64,000 nt of DNA from Stachybotrys elegans. Lineage: Eukaryota > Ascomycota > Sordariomycetes > Hypocreales > Stachybotryaceae. The notes beneath the pieces are model-generated. The model made no database searches. It was not told the DNA's origin and was given only the letters and a program-made list of their open reading frames with translations. Made by a program: the position numbers and the translations under genes. This document shows, one piece after another, positions 12,001 to 19,744 of the stretch. Position 1 is the stretch's first letter, and every line of letters begins with the position of its first letter. Location: NCBI GenBank assembly GCA_020746835.1, contig JAGPNK010000029.1, forward strand, positions 1 to 64,000, given 5' to 3'.

Positions 12001-12842
12001 CGTCTCCGTGGGGGTAAGCGTCTCTCAAGCTCGGATGCAAAGGTTTTCTTGTCCATAGCTCTCCAGTTTCGTCTCGGCTGCGTTTGTCTGTAGCTGATCC
12101 TTGTATCTATGCATGTGGCTATCGGGAGGTGGTCTGAGTCGTGGTTCATGCCTGACTCGATCTCACATCTGATCAAGCGGTCGGCGAGAGTAGTAGTGGC
12201 GAGGGATAGGTCTATTGTCGTTCTGACTCCGTTCTCCTCGTATGTGGTGGTACCAGGTTGGAGCAGGCTTATTAGACCATGTTTATCGATTATTGATAGT
12301 AGGTCTTCGGTTTCCGTTTCGACGTTCTGTTCGACGGCTCCGCCCCAAATCTCGTGGTGCAAATTGAAATCTCCCACAACAATGTGCTCCACATTGGTTA
12401 GTCTGTCCAGCATTCTCCCCAGTTGCACGACCGTGCTCGCTCTACCCTCTGTCCTCTGTGGAGGGTTGTATACATTGGTTATGGCAATTTGTTTTGTCCC
12501 TGTTTCTCCTTCTCCCTGTCTTTCTCCTTCCTTGGTGTTGACGATGATGCTGCAAAGGTCTCGGCTATATTCTTTGAAGTGCCATGTTGAGGTATCCAGT
12601 CTCTTATTGACAAAGAAGCACACTCGTGCTGGGGGGCCGCCTGCCCGTGCCGGGTAGCAGAGGAAGAACCTGTCTTTTGCTGGGTGGTGTGTTGTGTTCT
12701 GGAAAGGGTTGCACCAAGGTTCCTGGATGGCCAGTATATCGTAGTTCCCAATCTGTTGGTCTCGCAGAAGGGAGGCCATTACCGTATCCCTCGACCTTCT
12801 CACGTTGTACTGTAGTATCGATAGCTGATCGGATCGACTCAT
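9006..12842 (-). CDS. LINE ORF2: endonuclease, reverse transcriptase, RNase H, 1278 aa
   Basis: The replicative polyprotein of the LINE. Residues 1-230 are an EEP (APE-like) endonuclease with ILQYNVR, AIQEPW, VVGDFNLHH and DSDHLPI. Residues of about 480-750 are the reverse transcriptase, with YRPIALLNTVGKIME, LLLDISGAFDNVSH, GIPQGSNLSPILY and an FIDD catalytic box. Residues of about 985-1110 are RNase H, with IYTDGSG, HAAELQGI, IYTDNQAAI and WIPAHAGVWGNEQADKAAK. Near the C-terminus a zinc knuckle reads CPCGQGRQTVLHILLRC. The ATG overlaps the ORF1 stop as TAATG at 12842. Confidence 0.93.
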   Translation of the reverse strand: MSRSDQLSILQYNVRRSRDTVMASLLRDQQIGNYDILAIQEPWCNPFQNTTHHPAKDRFFLCYPARAGGPPARVCFFVNKRLDTSTWHFKEYSRDLCSIIVNTKEGERQGEGETGTKQIAITNVYNPPQRTEGRASTVVQLGRMLDRLTNVEHIVVGDFNLHHEIWGGAVEQNVETETEDLLSIIDKHGLISLLQPGTTTYEENGVRTTIDLSLATTTLADRLIRCEIESGMNHDSDHLPIATCIDTRISYRQTQPRRNWRAMDKKTFASELERRLPPRRRPRTKTALDNYVEEVVTALTQTIDISVPTSNPCSKAKAGWNEECSHILSETKRLRRIYSATHTEEAWEAYRVARNKKGKTIKKALRKMHRDTIERAAESPEKLWRTTKWARSRESQAPELTPVIKDPATAQEATTPEEKARLFRHAFFPNPPEADLSDIDGATYPEQIELPKITTDEVEDAILATAANKAPGPDGITNKALQAGATQIKEHLARIFNASLDLGYYPQHFRSSTTVVLRKPGKSDYTIPKAYRPIALLNTVGKIMESALAKRLSYLVETYELLPHAHIGGRKGKSTEHAFHLILDKIYEAWDNGKVASLLLLDISGAFDNVSHKRLLHNLRKRRVSEKIVRWIASFLKDRRTRIAVDGFLSEWYRTETGIPQGSNLSPILYIFYNADLIEACHDDESISAGFIDDTAILTWGDSTLETCRKLGSALRKAKAWATTHASILAPEKFQLTHFTRARTKFDINQALQTETGSIQPSPASKYLGLIMDTKLMWKAHIDEIERRVTKTIAALSSLGSSTWGFPMRELRTVYRGVAIPQMMYACSAWSNANWSANGESISARVLRKLQSLQARGARVISGAYRATSIPALNIETYLLPVEEQILKHNIDALGRIGPAQRSLPESAGNRQKRKSPRQAIEQTIRNLKGPNIRQQEQASAYITPPWWRGPRCHIEGNTKAAKQKHLEQLSDHTAIHIYTDGSGINGHVGAAAVCTTTQENRAAYMGTERISTVHAAELQGILLALQMAREDKLRGNTRSRVCIYTDNQAAIRSSAKPKGKPGAYLLKAIAELTEELQQNGLPVEVRWIPAHAGVWGNEQADKAAKEATGWREGGANGPRAAEPPELLALRSTLKMWTHKHVHKAWQDKWANESRGRVCFRYTPKPTKEVLQLHTKLNKRQSALLIGLRTEKIATKHFLFKQRVPGVTDDKCPCGQGRQTVLHILLRCRKHRQLRNQELGDILGLSDLRRVLGERKAAAKAVRFMEQTGTLGHLGVET

Positions 12843-14515
12843 TATCCTTCTGTGGTGTCCATAGTATATCCGCTGTAGTTCGTCTGTGAGTTCGCATCAA
12901 GTGCTTCAAGTGCTCTCCTCGTCGGGATAATAGTCCTTCTGGGTCTCTGGTTTCTATCTTGCTGGTCATCTGACAGGACGACGATTTCATTTTCCACGGT
13001 CTCTTGGCCATTTTTACTGTTGTCCGGGTTCAATCTCTTATGGCCACGTTTGTTTGGCGACCTGCTTCGGTCCGGTCGCTGAGAGGGTGTCAATGTGACG
13101 CTCTTCAGTGTTAGCTGGCCTTGCAGCCTTGCATTCGGCAGCACCCGAATTGATTCTTCCGGGACAGGGTGGTATCGGGGTCTCAGGTTATATGCCGTCT
13201 TAATCTTCGATAATTCCTGCTTCCTAACCGGACATACAGGACTCCATGCTTCATGGTTGTCCTGGCAGGCTGCGCACTTCCGCGGGGCGTTCCTGTCGTT
13301 CTTCATTGGACATTCCTTGGTAGCGTGAAATTGAGCGCAATAGCCACATGCTACGTTAGCCTTGCACTGGGTTCCTATGTGGCCGTATTTGTGGCACTTG
13401 AAGCACTGCCTCAGCCTGCATTGCCTGTCATATCGCTCGCACTGAAAGACCTCTCCCTGCCAGATAAGCCCCTCGTCTATGATCTTGTTAGCGTCTTCGG
13501 CTCGTTTAAACTCTACTACGATGGACGATGCTGTCTTCGCTTTCGAGTTTCGAGTGAGCCATCCTATGTATTTGATCTCTGCGTTGGGGATGAACGGTTT
13601 ATTGTCCTGAAGGATGCTATCTCTGATCTCCTCGAACCGTTCCATATTCATCGAACTAGTCCGAATGCCATGCGCTAGTATGCCGTATGACGGAGTACGT
13701 ATAGTACTGCCGTTCCCGATCCTATATTCCCAGTCTCCCGAGAATTGTCTCAGCGCTTCCATGTCTGCTGTAGTTGCTGTCTTGATGCTCAGGTCGCCGC
13801 TCTTTAACTGGTTAGTAGAAACTGTTTTGATCTTTGCAATATGCTCGTTTCCGCTTTGCTCGATTGCATTGTCTATGTGTGCCTTGAGGGCACGTGGGGT
13901 CATGGCTCGGAAATTTCCTATAGTAACTGGGTCTCTGATGTTCACTACGATTTCACGCTGCGGTTGTGTTGTCGGTGTTCTGTGATTTTGCGGATTGTGC
14001 ATGCTGGATGCCAATCCGCCCCTCGCTGCGACGCTGGCATATGTTTGGGCTATTTTGGTTTGGTGCTGTTGGTTTGCAAGCATCATCTCCCTCACCATGT
14101 TCAGCGTTGTCTTGCTGATCTCCTTGGCTTCCTTGGCGGTAGTGCTTGCTTGTTCTGCGAACGTGGCGGTTTTCTCGACTACAGCATCAATTTTGTTGAG
14201 GTCGGCTTTGATGTCTTTAATCGCGCGTGCTGCGTTTTCTGTGGCTATTTTCGTCTCGGCGTGTACGGCTCGTACGGCGTCGTGGATATGGTCGACGTCG
14301 GGGATCTTGGCTAGCTTAGCGAGGAAGCTCAGGGTGCTCATGAGGGCAGCCCTGACGGCTCGCGGCTCAAGGGGTTGTCCGTTGGTGGTGTCGATGAAGG
14401 TCACTGCAGTCTGTAGGTATCGGCTTAGTTTCGCGGCGTGCTCGCGGTGGTTGGCTGGCCAGTCCGGGACCGGGGGCCATGGTGTTGCCATGATGCCTGT
14501 GTCACACTGGGCCAT
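12842..14515 (-). CDS. LINE ORF1: Gag-like nucleic acid-binding protein, 557 aa
   Basis: The first ORF of the LINE. I start it at ATG 14515 (MAQCDTG); the frame is open six codons further upstream. The N-terminal half is rich in Ala/Lys and probably helical. Residues of about 380-440 hold three Cys/His knuckles (CFKCHKYGHIGTQC, CGYCAQFHATKEC, CAACQDNHEAW followed by C). The basic C-terminal part contains RPDRSRSPNKRG. This is the usual RNA-binding ORF1 of Tad/I-type LINEs. Amino acids 1 to about 200 are identical to those of copy 2, and divergence begins sharply after that. Confidence 0.9.
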   Translation of the reverse strand: MAQCDTGIMATPWPPVPDWPANHREHAAKLSRYLQTAVTFIDTTNGQPLEPRAVRAALMSTLSFLAKLAKIPDVDHIHDAVRAVHAETKIATENAARAIKDIKADLNKIDAVVEKTATFAEQASTTAKEAKEISKTTLNMVREMMLANQQHQTKIAQTYASVAARGGLASSMHNPQNHRTPTTQPQREIVVNIRDPVTIGNFRAMTPRALKAHIDNAIEQSGNEHIAKIKTVSTNQLKSGDLSIKTATTADMEALRQFSGDWEYRIGNGSTIRTPSYGILAHGIRTSSMNMERFEEIRDSILQDNKPFIPNAEIKYIGWLTRNSKAKTASSIVVEFKRAEDANKIIDEGLIWQGEVFQCERYDRQCRLRQCFKCHKYGHIGTQCKANVACGYCAQFHATKECPMKNDRNAPRKCAACQDNHEAWSPVCPVRKQELSKIKTAYNLRPRYHPVPEESIRVLPNARLQGQLTLKSVTLTPSQRPDRSRSPNKRGHKRLNPDNSKNGQETVENEIVVLSDDQQDRNQRPRRTIIPTRRALEALDANSQTNYSGYTMDTTEG

Positions 14516-14704
14516 GCAACTGGCTCTCGGCAATCCGATTGACCCTGCGGGCGGGTGTCGTGCTGCTACAAAGGGCTGATTTCAAAAATTTCGTTCTCGC
14601 TGGTTGTGAAGTTTTTAAATTCTGGGTTGGTGACTTCATTGAATCCTAGCTACCCTGTACACATCTCGACAGCGGTCATGGTGACATGTATGAAACTCTC
14701 CTGT

Positions 14705-14757
14705 ACAAAAATTTCCCCTGGCAACCATTGTTAGTGGTTTGCTAGGGGAAATTTTTT
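14705..14757. repeat. long inverted repeat at the 5' end of the retroposed element
   Basis: AAAAATTTCCCCT is followed about 25 bp later by AGGGGAAATTTTT. Pairing extends inward through GCAA-CCA against TGG-TTTGC, giving a stem of about 20 bp with small bulges around a loop TTGTTAG. Confidence 0.7.
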
Positions 14758-15055
14758 CACAGGATAAAATTCGCAGCAATTCCACCTGGGCTTTATCGGG
14801 ACCTTAACAACCACCACAAGAAAGGGATTCAGAGAGTTGACCTTTCCCTGCCACGCTGCCCCGACCGACCGACCTCTGCAGCTCTGGCTGCCCAGATGAT
14901 ATTCGCAGCATCCTGCTGCTTGAAACCCCGGGCCTTGTTGCCCCTTAATCAACGATATCCTCCTAGCCTCGGCTGCTCGACTTCCCGGACCACCGCGTCC
15001 TTCGCCCTTATCCAACAGCTCCTGAGCGGCCTGGAGGCCGCTGGACGGAAAATAC

Positions 15056-15085
15056 ATCAAATCAAATCAAATCAAATCAAATCAA
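15056..15085 (+). repeat. AAATC tandem tail
   Basis: Five to six copies of a 5 bp unit directly before the second target duplication. This is the 3' tail of the element at 14693-15085. Confidence 0.85.
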
Positions 15086-15100
15086 ATGGTGACATGTATG

Positions 15101-15803
15101 GCACAGTGGCAACCTCCTTCGGGTGCTTTCTGAATCCAAGTTTCCAAAGTTGAGACTGACAGTTTTGGTGTCAAGATGACACAACGCCGTCCAAGAGCCA
15201 GTGCCAAAGCTTACAAGTCGCCGAGGCCGCCGTTGCTTGCATGAGGTTTCCTGAATGATGGCAAAGAAGGTTTGGACTGCTCGAGAACACAACGCGATTC
15301 GACCGTGAAACCTATAACTGCGGCAATGGCAGTTCTGCTTCTGCTGGCAAAATCGTTTCATGTTCGTCTCTGGACGGTGATTCGCAGGATCCAGACCCAT
15401 AAATGTTTTGTGGAGGCGGTGGGCAAAGGCTAGACCTGGCCTCGAGCCCGCGTCTAACCATGCCGGTCGCTGCTCCCGCAATTGGCGCATCTGCTCCATC
15501 GGCCGCATCCTCCACTATTTGCATTGGCGCACATGCCGCTCGCGTCGGTTCGATGCTTGTGGCATCCCGAGGAGTCGGGGCACCCAGGAGTGGATAATTC
15601 TAGGCCCAGGATGACCCAAACCCAATAACCCCTTCAACCCCTGTAATTCTCATAGTACCTCTCTCAATGGATCGCTGGGACATGGGGCTGACTAAGCTCT
15701 CTCAGGATCAACATTTTCCCGGGACCGTAATCAGGCACCGACCAGAGCGGGTAGCTGATGGTTCTACACAACTTCTCCTACATTCGTCCACAATCGTTCG
15801 ACA
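15101..15803. other. intergenic, no supported gene
   Basis: Only short overlapping open frames on both strands, without motif or splice support. It contains the presumed promoter of the gene starting at 15804. Confidence 0.45.
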
Positions 15804-17042
15804 ATGGCCAACGAGGCCTCCGTATTCACACAAGGTGGCCAGAAAGCCTTTGCCAATACTCCTCCAGAAAGGCCCAGTGCGCTGCCATTGACTCCACCAG
15901 CCTCAGTCGAGCGAAGCGCGCTAGATCGGACCGTGGACGACTTCGTAAACATATTGAAGAACCATCGAGATAGTCAACTAAACGTACAAGAGTCTTCAGC
16001 CAAATTATCACCGTCGCAATTAGATCGGCTCCAGGCCGCGCTAAACGCTGAACCATCATTGGGCTCATATGCCGAGGACAAGTTACGGTAAGTCAGACCT
16101 CTAGCTGTGTTTGATTCCACCGGACTAATTTGCTGTAGGATAGATTATGATCCTAAATCCCGAGACTTGCGTATCCGTATGCCTAGCCCAATTCACGAAT
16201 TTCTCTCTGCATCCATTGCCGATGAAATATACGAAAACATCAAACGCATCGCTGCACAGGGAGATGCGACTGGGGAATTCGCGGCACAGATAAGGAAAGG
16301 GGCTTCGTCCCGCATACGTCTGAACCAAGACACGGAAGAGGGGGGGGCTAGCGATTCCGGTCGCGTGTTGCAACGACATCCAGATGGACAATTCCAACAT
16401 CGGAAGGCAGCGTATCCTGGGGTCGTTTTAGAGATATCCTATTCTCAAGATGGTAAAGACCTCGGGAAATTGGCGTGGCAGTATATACAGCTTTCGAACG
16501 GAGATATTAAAGTCGTTATTGGAATAGATGTTAACGACGAGCCGAAACCATCGACGGTATCTTTGTGGCGGGCTGATTCCATCTGCGAGCATGGGGAGGA
16601 GGTTCTTGATGTAAAACAAGAGATTGCGGATCAGGTATGTAACATTGCACAATTAACTGGACAGATCTAACTCAAGTAGCCATTTCGATCTTCCGATGGC
16701 CGGATTGTGAATTCAACGGAAGTGGTCAGACTCTCGTTAGGGGATTTCGCACCGGACGAGCTTTGTGGAGGGCTGGGAGCGACGGAACTACATATAACAT
16801 ATGCAAGGCTTGCAGAGCTTCTCGTTCAGGCAGAAGAGATGCAGACTGCTAGAGAACATGTTGAAAATGGCGGAGTTCGATCTGGCCGAAAGAAAAGGCG
16901 GCGCCCTCCCATGTCTAGCTCACCTGATCGTCTACTGTCCGACGATGAAACCCAATTCCGCCTCGACGAGGAGAGAGCTGTGGAGAAAGTGGCTGCAGCT
17001 GATGATGACTTTCCGCTGCCAACAAAAAAGAAGCGGTTTTAA
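15804..17042 (+). CDS. hypothetical protein with possible PD-(D/E)XK nuclease-like core, 380 aa
   Basis: Three exons join in frame: 15804-16087, 16139-16634 and 16680-17042. The introns are 51 and 45 bp with GTAAGT..GTAG and GTATGT..GTAG ends, the first after phase 2 and the second after phase 0. The central exon has RMPSPIHEFLSASI, HPDGQF and then YPGVVLEISYSQ followed by LAWQYIQLSNGDIKVVIGIDV. The arrangement P-D-G, a strand with E, and a hydrophobic V-I-G-I-D strand resembles Uma2/PD-(D/E)XK-type folds known in bacteria and in fungal orphan proteins. The usual Lys after the Glu is Ser here, so catalysis is uncertain. The C-terminus is acidic, then basic (RKKRRRP, PTKKKRF), like a nuclear signal. 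The gene lies alone between the two inverted LINEs. Confidence 0.6.
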
Positions 17043-17963
17043 CCAGCTTGCCAGAGGAGCCTATCGAGGACAAGGTAGAACATAATAGACCACTTCGCTT
17101 CGATCAAGCAATGCCTGCATTAGGATGACATGGACCAAGGAATCGTGCTTACTCTTTCGGAACTTGACTTAATACCGTTTCACGCAAGCTATGTGATAGG
17201 ATAGGCCTATCCGCAGGGTACTATCTGCCAAATGAGTTATTCATGGTGCTATGGTTGACACCGGTCTGGCTGCCGCTGTTGTGGTCCTGTCAAAGGGACC
17301 AAAAATGGCTCCTGTTAGGTTCGGTCTGTATGTGTATTTCCCCTGTTCAGGAACTATCGGCTGGCAGTGAGCAAACGAAAAAGTTTGGGGGAGCCCTTAA
17401 ATTGGGCTCCCTGACTGTTCCCAGTTTTCGTCCGCTGCGATGCGCTTAGTTCAGCAAGAGTACCATGGTGCGTTCCGCATGTTTTTCTCGTTTCATGATT
17501 CCTGCGCCTCAGCAATGTCCCAACGTGGCGCTTCATATATGGGTTATCTGACATATGTACAGAGTACTATACAGCCCATCGATACCTAAGATTGCTCGAG
17601 GCCATCGCTATTGTGGGGTAATTCTCGGTCGGGAGGCCGTTTGCCGTTTCAGGAACCTTTGTTATCGTGGAGGCCTTCGCTGTCGTGTGCGTCTTCGTTG
17701 TCGCGTGCGTCTTCGTTGTCGCGTGCGTCTTCGTTGTCGCGGGAGTCTTCGTTGTCGCGGGAGTCTGCGTTGTCGCGGAAGCCTTCGTAGTCGTGGAGGT
17801 CTTCGCTGTCATGAGAGCCTTTGTAGGTATCGTCGGGTCCTTCTTATTGCTGGGCTTATCACCGTTTGCAGAGGGCCCATTGCTGTAGGGAGCCTGCATT
17901 AGCTAAGCGGCACGTGATCTCCCTCTTGGCGTCGTCAATTAGAGGACTACCACTGGGCAAGCG
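17043..17963. other. intergenic with a minisatellite
   Basis: Between the nuclease-like gene and LINE copy 2. Apart from the 18 bp repeat at about 17668-17815 I see no supported gene. Open frames here on both strands are products of the repeat. Confidence 0.5.
17668..17815. repeat. minisatellite, ~18 bp unit, about 8 copies
   Basis: Tandem variants of TTCGTTGTCGCGTGCGTC run from about 17668 to 17815, drifting at both ends. All three plus frames and one minus frame are open across it. On the minus strand it would encode a Thr/Ala/Lys-rich repeat (TTKTHA, TTKTPA) within a 110-codon frame (17567-17899), but nothing else there suggests a gene. Confidence 0.75.
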
Positions 17964-18070
17964 AAAAAAAAAAACTTCACAACCAGCGAGAACGAAATTT
18001 TTGAAATCAGCCCTTTGTAGTAGCACGACACCCGCCCGCAGGGTCAATCGGATTGCCGAGAGCCAGTTGC

Positions 18071-19744
18071 ATGGCCCAGTGTGACACAGGCATCATGGCA
18101 ACACCATGGCCCCCGGTCCCGGACTGGCCAGCTAACCATCGCGAGCACGCCGCGAAACTAAGCCGATACCTACAGACTGCAGTGACCTTCATCGACACCA
18201 CTAACGGACAACCCCTCGAGCCGCGAGCCGTCAGGGCTGCCCTCATGAGCACCCTGAGCTTCCTCGCTAAGCTAGCCAAGATCCCCGACGTCGACCATAT
18301 CCACGACGCCGTACGAGCCGTACACGCCGAGACGAAAATAGCCACAGAAAACGCAGCACGCGCGATTAAAGACATCAAAGCCGACCTCAACAAAATTGAT
18401 GCTGTAGTCGAGAAAACCGCCACGTTCGCAGAACAAGCAAGCACTACCGCCAAGGAAGCCAAGGAGATCAGCAAGACAACGCTGAACATGGTGAGGGAGA
18501 TGATGCTTGCAAACCAACAGCACCAAACCAAAATAGCCCAAACATATGCCAGCGTCGCAGCGAGGGGCGGATTGGCATCCAGCATGCACAATCCGCAAAA
18601 TCACAGAACACCGACAACACAACCGCAGCGTGAAATCGTAGTGAACATTAGAGACCCAATTACCATAGGAAATTTCCGAGCTATGACCCCACGTGCCCTC
18701 AAGGCGCATATCGACCATGCGATTGAGCAAAGCGGTAATGAGCATATTGCAAAGATCAAAACAGTTTCTACTAACCAGTTAAAGAGCGGCGACCTGAGCA
18801 TCAAGACAGCAACTACAGCAGACATGGAAGCTCTGAGACAGTTCTCAGGAGACTGGGAACAGAGGATCGGCAACGGCAGTGTCATACGCACTCCCTCGTA
18901 CGGTATATTAGCACATGGCATTCGGACTAGCTCGATGAACATGGAACGGTTCGAGGAGGTCAGAGATAGCATCCTTCAGGACAATAAACCGTTCATCCCC
19001 AACGCAGAGATCAAATACATAGGATGGCTTACTCGGAACTCGAAAGCGAAGACGGCATCGTCCATCGTAGTAGAGTTCAAGCGAGCTGAAGATGCTAACA
19101 AGATCATAGACGAGGGGCTTATCTGGCAAGGAGAGGTCCTTCAGTGTGAGCGATATGATAGGCACTGCAGGCTGAGGCAGTGCTTCAAGTGCCACAAATA
19201 CGGCCACATAGGAACCCAGTGCAAGGCTAACGTAGCATGTGGCTACTGCGCTCAACCTCATCCCACCAAGGAATGCCCAGCGAAGAATGACAGGAACGCC
19301 CCGCGGAAATGTGCCGCCTGCCGGGACAACCACGAAGCATGGAGCCCTTCATGCCCGGTTCGGAAGCAGGAACTATCGAAGATCAAGACGGCATACAACC
19401 TTCGACCCCGCTATCACCCGGTCCCGGAGGAATCGGTCAGAATAACCCCGCCAGCAAAGCCTCAAGGCCAGCCAGCACTGAGGAGCGTTATATTGACACC
19501 TTCCCAACGACCGGATCGAAGCAGGTCACCGAACAAACGAGGCCAGAAGAGATTGAACCCTGACAATAGTCAAACCGATCAAGAGAACGTGGGAAACGAA
19601 ATCGTCGTTCTGTCTGACGATCAACAAGATAAGAGCCAGAGACCGAGGAGGACCATCGTCCCGACGAGGAGAGTACTCGAAGCGCTTGATGCAAACATGC
19701 AGACGAACCACAGCGGCTATACCATGGATACCACAGAAGGATAA
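18071..19744 (+). CDS. LINE ORF1: Gag-like protein, copy 2, 557 aa
   Basis: I start it at ATG 18071 (the frame is open six codons further up). It has the same layout as the copy 1 protein: an Ala/Lys-rich N-terminal half, then CFKCHKYGHIGTQC, CGYCAQPHPTKEC and CAACRDNHEAW followed by C, then a basic tail. Residues 1 to about 200 match copy 1 exactly, and substitutions accumulate after the RDP(I/V)TIG segment. The stop overlaps the ORF2 start as TAATG. Confidence 0.9.
   Translation: MAQCDTGIMATPWPPVPDWPANHREHAAKLSRYLQTAVTFIDTTNGQPLEPRAVRAALMSTLSFLAKLAKIPDVDHIHDAVRAVHAETKIATENAARAIKDIKADLNKIDAVVEKTATFAEQASTTAKEAKEISKTTLNMVREMMLANQQHQTKIAQTYASVAARGGLASSMHNPQNHRTPTTQPQREIVVNIRDPITIGNFRAMTPRALKAHIDHAIEQSGNEHIAKIKTVSTNQLKSGDLSIKTATTADMEALRQFSGDWEQRIGNGSVIRTPSYGILAHGIRTSSMNMERFEEVRDSILQDNKPFIPNAEIKYIGWLTRNSKAKTASSIVVEFKRAEDANKIIDEGLIWQGEVLQCERYDRHCRLRQCFKCHKYGHIGTQCKANVACGYCAQPHPTKECPAKNDRNAPRKCAACRDNHEAWSPSCPVRKQELSKIKTAYNLRPRYHPVPEESVRITPPAKPQGQPALRSVILTPSQRPDRSRSPNKRGQKRLNPDNSQTDQENVGNEIVVLSDDQQDKSQRPRRTIVPTRRVLEALDANMQTNHSGYTMDTTEG

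Larger units (their letters stand above)
8670..14647 (-). mobile_element. Tad1-type LINE (non-LTR retrotransposon), copy 1, nearly full length
   Basis: A 5978 bp element on the minus strand with two intact ORFs, a 5' leader and a 3' UTR that ends in a tail of AACCT units (on the plus strand, AGGTT units from 8670). The 9 bp sequence AGCTACCCT occurs at 8661-8669 and at 14648-14656 and is the likely target site duplication. Its 5' end extends about 45 bp beyond copy 2. Neither ORF contains a stop codon, so the element is recent and was not mutated by RIP. Confidence 0.9.
14693..15085. mobile_element. 393 bp retroposed element (SINE or 5'-truncated LINE)
   Basis: The 15 bp direct repeat ATGGTGACATGTATG lies at 14678-14692 and again at 15086-15100, with a perfect match. 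Between the copies is a 393 bp insert that ends in a tandem AAATC tail (about 15056-15085), the usual 3' end of a non-LTR element inserted in plus orientation. Its first 70 bp form a strong stem-loop. I found no clear polymerase III A/B boxes and no coding frame I recognise, so it may be a SINE without tRNA promoter or the 3' end of a LINE family other than the neighbours. Confidence 0.75.

Noticed and set aside
12109..12657. Long open frames antisense to LINE ORF2, and similar ones at 13253-14579, 18272-19333 and 20910-23615
   Set aside because: They occur identically opposite both LINE copies, carry no family signature and are by-products of the codon use of ORF1/ORF2.
17555..17902. Arg/Cys-rich open frame (RCRVRLRC repeats) and a Val/Phe-rich one in the next frame
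   Set aside because: Both are generated by the 18 bp minisatellite. Several frames are open at once and none has flanking coding sequence.
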